Position numbers and translations under genes: made by a program. DNA of 7,354 nucleotides from the NCBI GenBank assembly GCA_022600655.1, contig JAHZJZ010000262.1, forward strand, positions 1 to 7,354, read 5' to 3'. Numbering within the stretch: the stretch's first letter is position 1; the number at the start of each line of letters is the position of its first letter. Of this stretch, positions 1 through 4,898 are shown piece by piece. The notes beneath the pieces were generated by a model, which made no database searches, had not been told where the DNA came from, and saw nothing but the letters and a program-made list of their open reading frames with translations. The stretch is from Campylobacterota bacterium. GTDB lineage: Bacteria; Campylobacterota; Campylobacteria; Campylobacterales; Sulfurovaceae.

Positions 1-25
1 ACAAGTGATAATTACGTTCAATTAT

Positions 26-100
26 TTATTGGTTTAGGAAGTCACTCTCTTCTATGTTTTCAAAATCGAATAATCGTTGCTTATTTTTTTTATTTTTCAT
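26..100 (-). CDS. Possible 24-codon small ORF downstream of the first PIN toxin
   Basis: A short frame starts with ATG two bases after the toxin stop codon (TAGAAATG junction) and ends in TAA after 24 codons. The peptide is very Lys/Asn-rich at its N-terminus (MKNKKNKQR) and acidic afterwards (two adjacent Glu, then Ser-Asp). I do not recognise it. Its position would allow translational coupling to the toxin, with only a weak purine stretch (GAAAGATAG) as ribosome site. The same frame stays open past the stop to the window edge, so it could also be the start of a decayed longer gene. In AT-rich DNA a frame of this size easily arises by chance. Confidence 0.2.
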   Translation of the reverse strand: MKNKKNKQRLFDFENIEESDFLNQ

Positions 101-102
101 TT

Positions 103-537
103 CTATCTTTCAACCAACCCCATAAACCCTTCAGACCCCACACACTCAATATCTTTAGCCACAAACCGTTTATCATTCGTAACAATCAAATCACACCCCG
201 TTTTCTGTGCCAAAACATACTGTATAGTATCTTCCATATCCATATAATCACTATCTTTTCTCATAAGTTCAATAGCCAAACTCAACTCATCTTTGGCAAA
301 GGGAATAATCTCAACCGTATCTTTTAATACCTCTAAAGCATCCAATGCTTTGACATTGGTCGTATATTTTGAAGTAATATAGTAGATATTGGTTGCAATA
401 TCACAACTGGTATAGACCATCATATCATTTTGCAGTGCATACATCAATGCCTCTTTACTCTGTTGATGGGTTGCTCTTTTGTCATCGAAAATATCATTAA
501 AAACATTGGCATCAAAAAATATTTTTTTAATGTCCAT
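103..537 (-). CDS. PIN-domain ribonuclease toxin (VapC-like, PIN_3 type)
   Basis: Predicted Mg-dependent endoribonuclease toxin of a type II toxin-antitoxin pair; proteins of this fold cleave RNA, often tRNA or rRNA. The 144-residue protein covers one whole PIN domain. Acidic residues expected to bind metal are D9 in the first strand (FFDANVF), probably D46, D103 in the segment DMEDTIQY, and D122 in TNDKRF. The DxEDxxQ then IVTND arrangement resembles the PIN_3 branch rather than classic short VapC; this is family recognition by eye, and the RNA target cannot be deduced. The ATG at 535-537 lies inside the end of the upstream antitoxin gene (11-bp overlap), the usual coupled arrangement that keeps toxin output tied to antitoxin translation. 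There is no strong ribosome site of its own (AAGAG-like purines only). It appears intact, with all expected acidic positions. Confidence 0.85.
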   Translation of the reverse strand: MDIKKIFFDANVFNDIFDDKRATHQQSKEALMYALQNDMMVYTSCDIATNIYYITSKYTTNVKALDALEVLKDTVEIIPFAKDELSLAIELMRKDSDYMDMEDTIQYVLAQKTGCDLIVTNDKRFVAKDIECVGSEGFMGLVER

Positions 538-763
538 CTTGACTCTTTATCCACTGCATATCTATATGTTCAGGAATTAACCCCGAAAACATTCCTGACA
601 TCTTTTCTAAAGAGTCTAACTTTTTTTCTTTATTGTAAAGTTTCATTCTATCTTCTATCAGTTCTTGAATCACTTGACTCTGTTTTTTATTCATCAACCG
701 TGCCAACTCTTCTAAATCATGCACAATAGCTTCAGGCATTGTAAAATTTTTTCTTACACTCAT
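527..763 (-). CDS. Ribbon-helix-helix antitoxin paired with the PIN toxin
   Basis: Small 78-residue protein predicted to neutralise the downstream PIN toxin and to repress its own promoter as a dimer. Residues about 3-10 (VRKNFTMP) look like the DNA-contacting beta strand. Residues about 12-41 form two helices (VHDLEELARLM, then SQVIQELIEDRM) typical of ribbon-helix-helix (CopG/MetJ fold) proteins. The C-terminal part, including MSGMFSGLIPEHIDMQW, is probably the segment that wraps the toxin. The start ATG at 761-763 is supported by AAGGAG seven bases upstream and an extended -10 promoter. Assignment to this fold is by pattern; the exact antitoxin family is not certain. Confidence 0.8.
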   Translation of the reverse strand: MSVRKNFTMPEAIVHDLEELARLMNKKQSQVIQELIEDRMKLYNKEKKLDSLEKMSGMFSGLIPEHIDMQWIKSQDGH

Positions 764-770
764 TTTAGTA

Positions 771-776
771 CTCCTT
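771..776 (-). promoter_or_regulatory. Ribosome binding site of the first antitoxin
   Basis: AAGGAG on the minus strand, seven bases before the ATG at 763. It is much stronger than anything before the toxin gene, fitting the need for more antitoxin than toxin. Confidence 0.7.
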
Positions 777-790
777 TTAAAGTAAGTAGT

Positions 791-813
791 TTATAGTATG
801 TATTATAGCATAC
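791..813 (-). promoter_or_regulatory. Promoter and likely operator of the first toxin-antitoxin module
   Basis: On the minus strand TGCTATAAT forms an extended -10 element with the TATAAT at 802-807; no convincing -35 is seen, which suits an extended -10 promoter. The same bases carry an interrupted palindrome, GTATG (796-800) and CATAC (809-813). Read on the plus strand there is also a direct repeat, TTATAGTATG (791-800) and TTATAGCATA (803-812), with 12-bp period. Such repeats over the -10 are what a ribbon-helix-helix autorepressor would bind. The binding role is inferred. Confidence 0.55.
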
Positions 814-934
814 CTGTTAAGAGTTTTAGAAAACACCTCGCTACAAGAATAAGTGTAAACTATTTATGAAACATGCCGTTTATATCATTTGTTTTACATT
901 TGAGAATTTGAGTTGTGGTAGTGCTAAAGGTTTC

Positions 935-1360
935 CTACTCCAATGGATAATCATACAAAAGATTCGTCAAAGGCTCTCGCTTCAAAGTACGATAGATATC
1001 ATAATCACTATCGATAGATATAATCTCTTTAATGCTCAATTTCTCAGCCACAATAATCAATGAACAGTCAGCCAAATCCATGGGAAGGTCGCTGTACTTT
1101 TTAGTTAAAGCTATCATTCTCTCAATATCAGACTTCTCTATCTGAAAAATCTCAATACCCCCTCTGCGTATCCACTCAAGTAGATTGAGTTGTGCTTGAA
1201 TACTTTGTCTTAACAGATGCATCGCTTCGGTAATAACCGACCAAGTGGTAATAAACCCACCATTATAGTTCTTTGTAAATGATAATACTCTCTTATGATG
1301 TTTATCTTTACGGTTCAACAGAGCAACGATGGGTCCTGTATCAATGATGATGTTTTTCAT
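935..1360 (-). CDS. PIN-domain ribonuclease toxin (VapC-like), second module
   Basis: Predicted Mg-dependent ribonuclease toxin of a second type II pair. The 141-residue protein is a complete PIN domain of typical length. Visible acidic positions are D7 (IIIDTGP), E45 (SVITEAMHLL), D95 and D98 (PMDLADCSLI), and D117/D119 in SIDSDYDIYR, the usual four-cluster layout of the active site. It differs clearly from the other PIN protein in the window, both in the DTGP opening and in the DxADCSL motif, so the two are not a recent duplication. The start ATG at 1358-1360 overlaps the antitoxin gene by 20 bp, indicating translational coupling; there is no strong ribosome site. It looks intact. Function by family is secure; the RNA target is unknown. 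Confidence 0.88.
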   Translation of the reverse strand: MKNIIIDTGPIVALLNRKDKHHKRVLSFTKNYNGGFITTWSVITEAMHLLRQSIQAQLNLLEWIRRGGIEIFQIEKSDIERMIALTKKYSDLPMDLADCSLIIVAEKLSIKEIISIDSDYDIYRTLKREPLTNLLYDYPLE

Positions 1361-1592
1361 CTAACATCTTATCTAATCTATTTTTATAGTCACTAGAAAG
1401 ATTCTCATCTCCATCATAAACACCAAAAAGGTCATGACCTAAACTGTAAGGGGTATTGCCTCTTCTCTTTTTTAAATTGGCGATAAACTCAACAATTGCT
1501 TCTCTTACAATCTGTGTCTTTGTGGTTGACTCAAGCTTGGCAATTGCCGATAACTCTTGCTCTAATTCTATTGGTAATCGAAGTGAAATCAT
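1341..1592 (-). CDS. CopG/RHH antitoxin of the second PIN module
   Basis: An 83-residue predicted antitoxin and autorepressor. It opens with a short beta strand (MISLRLP) and then two helices (ELEQELSAIAKLE and TQIVREAIVEFIANL), the ribbon-helix-helix DNA-binding fold, within about residues 1-40. The tail contains SLGHDLFGVYDG and LSSDYKNRLDKML, a pattern common to antitoxins that pair with PIN toxins of this kind, and ends in three histidines. The ATG at 1590-1592 has AAGGAG five bases upstream. The gene leads a two-gene operon with the PIN toxin, overlapping it by 20 bp. The neighbouring palindrome over the promoter is the probable self-binding site. Confidence 0.85.
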   Translation of the reverse strand: MISLRLPIELEQELSAIAKLESTTKTQIVREAIVEFIANLKKRRGNTPYSLGHDLFGVYDGDENLSSDYKNRLDKMLDEKHHH

Positions 1593-1597
1593 AAAAA

Positions 1598-1603
1598 CTC
1601 CTT
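1598..1603 (-). promoter_or_regulatory. Ribosome binding site of the second antitoxin
   Basis: AAGGAG on the minus strand with a five-base spacer to the ATG at 1592; it supports that start. Confidence 0.7.
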
Positions 1604-1605
1604 TT

Positions 1606-1627
1606 TGTATATCAATATTGTATTACA
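1606..1627 (-). promoter_or_regulatory. Candidate operator and -10 region of the second toxin-antitoxin module
   Basis: A 22-bp interrupted palindrome: TGTA (1606-1609), three mismatched bases, the perfect 8-bp palindrome CAATATTG (1613-1620), three mismatched bases, TACA (1624-1627). It overlaps TACAAT (minus strand, 1617-1622), a good -10 candidate that would start the transcript near 1610. No clear -35 is visible. Binding by the antitoxin is inferred from position and symmetry. Confidence 0.5.
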
Positions 1628-1748
1628 CAAATACTTTTATGGTGCTGTTATTAACTTAAAGCCACTACTCAATATCCACACTCACAATCTCATTATAGTA
1701 CTCATTCCTCACTAACTCTTCACAGTTAATTATCTATCCAAAAACAAG

Positions 1749-1786
1749 AGGTAGTTAACTAAAACAGTGATTATAGTTAACTACCT
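1749..1786. repeat. Perfect 13-bp inverted repeat with twin GTTAAC palindromes
   Basis: AGGTAGTTAACTA (1749-1761) and TAGTTAACTACCT (1774-1786) are exact inverted copies with a 12-base spacer. Each arm contains TAGTTAACTA, itself a perfect 10-bp palindrome, so the same site occurs twice, 22 bp centre to centre (about two helical turns). This fits either an RNA hairpin or a pair of dimer binding sites. Confidence 0.75.
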
Positions 1787-1789
1787 ATA

Positions 1790-1829
1790 AAAAAGTATGA
1801 GATAATTAACAATAATCATCTCACTTTTT
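1790..1829. terminator. Bidirectional terminator-like hairpin
   Basis: TGAGAT-A-ATTA (1798-1808) pairs with TAAT-C-ATCTCA (1813-1823) with one A-C mismatch and an ACAA loop. It is followed rightwards by CTTTTT (1824-1829) and leftwards on the minus strand by a run of six T after TAC. The shape suits termination in either direction, although the stem is A/T-rich. No annotated gene ends here, which is the odd part. Confidence 0.45.
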
Positions 1830-1893
1830 AACTATACAAGTTTATAACGATAATGAAACACTTAATCCCTAAAAGCATAAATGTTAATATAAC

Positions 1894-1922
1894 TTGACAT
1901 TTTCTACAAAAATATATAAAAT
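1894..1922 (+). promoter_or_regulatory. Sigma-70 type promoter for xre-patatin
   Basis: A perfect -35 TTGACA (1894-1899), a 17-base spacer and TAAAAT (1917-1922, five of six to TATAAT). Initiation would be near 1929, giving a leader of about 69 bases to the xre start codon. This is the best promoter in the window. Confidence 0.75.
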
Positions 1923-1942
1923 GTAAACCAAAACAAACATAA

Positions 1943-1959
1943 AGTGACTCTTTATCACT
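1943..1959. promoter_or_regulatory. Inverted repeat in the xre leader, possible XRE operator
   Basis: AGTGA (1943-1947) and TCACT (1955-1959) are inverted copies with a 7-base spacer, 21 bases after the -10 element. Small XRE repressors commonly bind short palindromes near their own start site, so self-binding is plausible. It is short enough to be coincidence. Confidence 0.3.
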
Positions 1960-1984
1960 AAATGAAAATTTAGATAAATCATAC

Positions 1985-1989
1985 AAGGA
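1985..1989 (+). promoter_or_regulatory. Ribosome binding site of xre
   Basis: AAGGA with eight bases to the ATG at 1998, contrasting with the patatin gene downstream, which has no such site. Confidence 0.65.
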
Positions 1990-1997
1990 TATCTCTC

Positions 1998-2234
1998 ATG
2001 GAATTTTATAAACTTGGTACAGAGATTAAACGCTTACGAAAAGAGCAGAAACTAACCCAAGAGCAGTTGGCGAAAGAGGTTGGTATTACCAGACAGACCC
2101 TATCGAAACTTGAAAAAGGAAATATTGATAAAGTTTCGTTACAGGTATTTATAAAAATCTTAGATGCTCTTAACCATGAATTGGAGATTAATGAGAAGAA
2201 GCCATTTTACTATTTTGATGTCAATGATTTATAA
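1998..2234 (+). CDS. XRE-family helix-turn-helix regulator (HipB-like)
   Basis: A 78-residue DNA-binding protein, probably a dimeric repressor. Residues about 7-60 form a Cro/C1-type five-helix domain. The helix-turn-helix itself is at about 20-41 (LTQEQLAKEVGITRQTLSKL followed by EKG), with the conserved Gln-x-x-Leu-Ala and Ser-x-x-Glu/Lys-x-Gly elements. The last 12 residues (KKPFYYFDVNDL) are a short tail of unknown role. The start is supported by AAGGA eight bases upstream, and a strong TTGACA/TAAAAT promoter stands before it. It is first in a two-gene unit with the patatin-like phospholipase, 18 bases apart, so it most likely controls that gene and itself. Small HipB-like proteins often accompany a toxin, but no HipA kinase follows here; the pairing with a lipase is the unusual point. 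Confidence 0.85.
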   Translation: MEFYKLGTEIKRLRKEQKLTQEQLAKEVGITRQTLSKLEKGNIDKVSLQVFIKILDALNHELEINEKKPFYYFDVNDL

Positions 2235-2241
2235 TTTTCAG

Positions 2242-2247
2242 TATAAT
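2242..2247 (+). promoter_or_regulatory. TATAAT directly before the patatin start codon
   Basis: A perfect -10 hexamer ends five bases before the ATG at 2253, so initiation from it would fall at or next to the start codon and give a leaderless message. No good -35 is seen at 17 bp. The sequence is A/T-rich, so chance occurrence is possible. Confidence 0.3.
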
Positions 2248-2252
2248 AACCC

Positions 2253-3035
2253 ATGAAAAATCTAAAATCAAAACCATTCACCCTTATCCTTTCAGGAGGA
2301 GGAGCTTTAGGTATTGCTCATCTTGGTGTACTTCACGATCTTGAACAAAATGAGATTACTCCACAAGAGATAGTTGGAACCAGTATGGGTGGGATTATTG
2401 GGGCTTGTATGGCTATTGGGCTTAAAGAGGTAGAGATATATCAACTCCTTAAAGAGTTCTCGGCTGTTTATAAGTGGATAAGCTTCTCATGGAGTGGTAA
2501 TGCCTTCATAGACAATCGTAAAATTGAGAAAATTTTTGAGAATATATTCCAGAACAGAAAGATGAATGAAACTGCCATCCCTCTTAAACTTATAGCCACA
2601 GACTTAGAAACAGGAGAGAAGCGTGTCTTTAGTAAAGAAGATGATGTCTATATAAAAGATGCTGTACTCTCAACCATGGCAATTCCTGGTATATTTAGTG
2701 AACACCTCATAGGTGAGAAACATTATGTCGATGGCTTTTTATGTGAAAACCTTGGGATTAATGAGGCAAGTTATCATGATGTTTTAGCTGTGGATGTGCT
2801 AGGAAAAAACTCTTTTGCACCTGATTTGCCTGATAATTTTTTCAAAACCAACAATATCTTAGATATGTTTGAAAAATCTATACGACTGCTTATCTATAAT
2901 CAGACGCAAACCAATATAAAAAACAGTAGCAAAAACATCACTTTAATAGAGCCTTGTACTAAAAAGTACAAGACATTTCATTTTCATAAAGTAGATGAAA
3001 TACGGAGTTTAGGACTTTCCTCGTCTAGGAAGTGA
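2253..3035 (+). CDS. Patatin-like phospholipase (RssA-type)
   Basis: Predicted serine acyl hydrolase acting on membrane lipids or other acyl esters with a Ser-Asp dyad. Of the 260 residues, 15-20 (GGGALG) form the oxyanion-hole loop, 42-46 (GTSMG) the nucleophile elbow with S44, and D160-G161 (HYVDGFL) the second catalytic residue. All key positions are intact, and the length is normal for a stand-alone bacterial patatin. No signal peptide or membrane span is evident, so it is probably cytoplasmic. The ATG at 2253 is the only reasonable start, since TAA lies in frame one codon before the preceding CCC; yet no Shine-Dalgarno sequence precedes it. It follows xre by 18 bases. Its last nine codons, including the stop, overlap the convergent VWA gene by 27 bp. 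It may be a housekeeping lipase or a repressed toxic effector; no cyclase or other CBASS partner is present. Confidence 0.9.
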   Translation: MKNLKSKPFTLILSGGGALGIAHLGVLHDLEQNEITPQEIVGTSMGGIIGACMAIGLKEVEIYQLLKEFSAVYKWISFSWSGNAFIDNRKIEKIFENIFQNRKMNETAIPLKLIATDLETGEKRVFSKEDDVYIKDAVLSTMAIPGIFSEHLIGEKHYVDGFLCENLGINEASYHDVLAVDVLGKNSFAPDLPDNFFKTNNILDMFEKSIRLLIYNQTQTNIKNSSKNITLIEPCTKKYKTFHFHKVDEIRSLGLSSSRK

Positions 3036-3977
3036 GCTAAACCCCATCAATAAAAACAAAATTCCAAGCCCAAGAGGGTAGTAAAAATACTCCTCTCTGT
3101 CATGAATGGTCACTTCACCTTGCTCTTTGTTACTATGGTGTGACCTGATAATCTCTACCAGTTTTTTAATACTCCCCTCACCTGTACTAGCCACTACAAA
3201 AGCTCCATCGTTCTCTACAGCTACTTCACCTAAGGCATCGTTTCTTTGGGTAATGGCTATTTTACCATTTTGGTTTATGGGTTTTCCATTGGCATCTATA
3301 ACAGGAGCCCCCTCTTTGGTTCCGACTAGAACGACATAGAGTGAAATCTCTTCATCGTTAATGGTCTTGGCAAACGCTTCAATATCTTCTCTGTCACCAC
3401 CATCAGAGAAAACAATCAAAATCTTTGGTTCTTTCTCTTTAAGCAATTCAGCAGCAAAATCACCCAGTGCAGAGAAGTCTGTTGAAGCCATATTGATGTA
3501 TTCATCGGTTACCCCGTCGACTATCTGGGTTAGGGTTCCTTTATCGGCTGTAAATGGAGCCAGTACAAATGAGGTCGAGGCAAAAGCGATAACACTTAGC
3601 TCATCGGTTGGCATCGCTTCAAAGAGCGTATTCATTTTAGTTTTGGCAAAAGTTAAACGGTTAGGGTAGATGTCTTTGGAACGCATAGAACCTGAGATAT
3701 CTAAAGCTACTACAGCAGAGAGTCCTTCTAGTTGTACTACTTTATCACCATGATCAACTACAGGTCTTGCCATGGCAACTATCATCAATAAAATTGCCAA
3801 TATCATTAATAAATTTCGCATGACTAAAGGTAGTGAGTCATCACCAGCACTCAGTCGTTCTAAAACCTTTTCATCAAAAATCTGTAAAAACTTATCTTTA
3901 TGGGTTAAAATCAGATAGGTAAAAACAGCTAAAGGAATAACCATAGCCCAAAAAAATTGAGGATTAACAAAGCTCAT
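3009..3977 (-). CDS. VWA-domain membrane protein, BatB-like
   Basis: Second of two von Willebrand factor A proteins, last gene of the moxR operon. Its 322 residues show membrane segments at about 8-25 and 51-70, a VWA domain at about 87-280 facing away from the short loops, and a final span at about 299-314 ending in LPRRGKS. The metal site (MIDAS) is complete: DISGSM with D93, S95 and S97, T166 in STDFSAL, and D192 in FSDGGD. This matches aerotolerance proteins BatA/BatB, thought to work with MoxR ATPases in periplasmic or envelope protein maturation. The ATG at 3975-3977 abuts the stop of the preceding gene (TAGATG), with AGGAG eight bases upstream. The 3' end overlaps the convergent patatin gene by 27 bp. 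No BatC or BatD gene follows in the window. Confidence 0.88.
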   Translation of the reverse strand: MSFVNPQFFWAMVIPLAVFTYLILTHKDKFLQIFDEKVLERLSAGDDSLPLVMRNLLMILAILLMIVAMARPVVDHGDKVVQLEGLSAVVALDISGSMRSKDIYPNRLTFAKTKMNTLFEAMPTDELSVIAFASTSFVLAPFTADKGTLTQIVDGVTDEYINMASTDFSALGDFAAELLKEKEPKILIVFSDGGDREDIEAFAKTINDEEISLYVVLVGTKEGAPVIDANGKPINQNGKIAITQRNDALGEVAVENDGAFVVASTGEGSIKKLVEIIRSHHSNKEQGEVTIHDREEYFYYPLGLGILFLLMGFSSLPRRGKS

Positions 3978-4898
3978 CTATACCACTCCTCGCATATTTC
4001 TCACATAAATAAAAAGCAACAGTGAAATAATGGAGATAAAGAGTGGGTAGATGTATAAATATGTATGTTTCACATACTTTTTATCTTCTATCTTACTTGC
4101 CTCCATCTCATCAATTTTATCATATATCTCACTAAGCATCTGAGCATTTCTAGCCCCAAAGGCTTGACCGTTTCCTGCATCGGCTAGGGCTTGAAGGTAG
4201 CGTCCATCATAGTCTCTACTGCTTCCTATTCCGATAGTATAGAGTTTTACTTTACTCTTCTCTACTAGACTTTTTACATCTGAAAAGGGTACTTTACTCA
4301 TATTGTCCACTCCATCGGTTAGTAAAATAGCAATTTTTGATTTGGCTTTGGATTTAGAGAGCATATTGTAGGTCTGCACCAACGAATCATTAATGGCTGT
4401 TCGTTTTCCTGCTACACCGATGCGTTGCATGGCGATAATCTGCTCTAAAAACTTGGTCTCAAAAGTCAGAGGTGAAGCGATAAACGCCACATCGGCGAAG
4501 GTTACCAGACCGATTCTGTCTTCACTTCGTTTAGAGACAAAATCAGCAGCGACCTCTTTGACCACTTCAAATTTATTTTTACGCATATTTTGAGCATCAA
4601 AACGGTTCTGTAACATCGACTCACTCGCATCAATAATCAGTACAATATCTCGTCCTTCACGGTTGGAGCTACTATACTCTTTGGTTAAAATAGGAGAAGC
4701 AAGAGCCACAATCGCTGTGATAATACCTAACCATTTCAAAAAAACAACTAGAGAACTTCTTTGACTGCTTCCCATAAGTAGTGACTCTAAATGAGGGAAA
4801 TAGATACTACGTCCTTTAATTTTACAGAACTTAGCACAGACCAAAAACAGCACTATAAGAGCAAATGCCCATGGGTATTCAAAACTAAATTGATTCAT
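3978..4898 (-). CDS. VWA-domain membrane protein, BatA-like
   Basis: First of the paired VWA proteins, 306 residues. It has membrane segments at about 11-23, 51-72 and 279-298, giving the same layout as its downstream partner: two N-terminal spans, a VWA domain at about 84-270 and a C-terminal anchor. MIDAS residues are D90, S92 and S94 (DASES), T167 in KRTAIND, and D195 in LLTDGVDN, all present. The GKRTAINDSL motif is characteristic of BatA-type proteins. It is inferred to bind a divalent metal and a protein client or partner, with the MoxR ATPase as motor. The ATG at 4896-4898 lies inside the end of the preceding gene (14-bp overlap); its ribosome site is weak, so it probably depends on coupled translation. 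Confidence 0.88.
   Translation of the reverse strand: MNQFSFEYPWAFALIVLFLVCAKFCKIKGRSIYFPHLESLLMGSSQRSSLVVFLKWLGIITAIVALASPILTKEYSSSNREGRDIVLIIDASESMLQNRFDAQNMRKNKFEVVKEVAADFVSKRSEDRIGLVTFADVAFIASPLTFETKFLEQIIAMQRIGVAGKRTAINDSLVQTYNMLSKSKAKSKIAILLTDGVDNMSKVPFSDVKSLVEKSKVKLYTIGIGSSRDYDGRYLQALADAGNGQAFGARNAQMLSEIYDKIDEMEASKIEDKKYVKHTYLYIYPLFISIISLLLFIYVRNMRGVV

Larger units (their letters stand above)
1725..1829 (+). ncRNA. Candidate structured RNA with alternative hairpins and terminator
   Basis: Read rightwards, GTTAATTATCT (1725-1735) is perfectly complementary to AGATAATTAAC (1800-1810). Those two arms enclose a perfect 13-bp hairpin (1749-1761 with 1774-1786). The right arm can instead fold with 1813-1823 into a terminator-like hairpin followed by CTTTTT. 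The two folds exclude each other, as in attenuators. No gene begins directly after the terminator: the xre promoter lies 65 bases further on. The alternatives are a small independent RNA of roughly 100-130 nt, a remnant leader, or protein-binding palindromes on DNA. No strong promoter for it was found, so the call is tentative. Confidence 0.3.
1593..1997. other. 405-base intergenic region between the divergent antitoxin and xre genes
   Basis: No protein-coding frame with support is seen. The antitoxin-side promoter/operator lies at the left end and the xre promoter and leader at the right end. Between them, 1725-1829 holds a dense group of inverted repeats (listed separately). GTTAA/TTAAC words recur unusually often through 1650-1890. 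About 1630-1720 shows nothing I can name apart from a weak TATAGT (1694-1699) that could serve as a rightward -10. Confidence 0.6.

Noticed and set aside
81..97. T-rich run after the first toxin gene as terminator
   Set aside because: On the strand of the toxin this is an A-run, and no hairpin precedes it.
430..729. 99-codon plus-strand frame
   Set aside because: It lies antisense across the first toxin and antitoxin genes, has no ribosome site and no family resemblance; the minus-strand genes explain the sequence.
912..945. Possible hairpin GTAG...CTAC after the second toxin gene as its terminator
   Set aside because: Only four base pairs at the base, poor pairing inside and no T-run; it does not qualify.
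866..1063. 65-codon plus-strand frame starting in the gap between the two modules
   Set aside because: It runs into the antisense of the second toxin, with no ribosome site and no recognisable domain.
1456..1659. 67-codon plus-strand frame over the second antitoxin
   Set aside because: It is a mirror of the antitoxin coding sequence and ends in the promoter region; no support as a gene.
1593..1997. CRISPR array or tRNA in the non-coding region
   Set aside because: There are no regularly spaced repeats with unique spacers and no cloverleaf; the repeats seen are inverted.
3106..3669. Two plus-strand frames (77 and 102 codons) within the BatB-like gene
   Set aside because: Both are antisense to a well-supported VWA gene with intact MIDAS motifs.
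4393..4593. 66-codon plus-strand frame within the BatA-like gene
   Set aside because: Antisense to the VWA domain coding sequence, no ribosome site.
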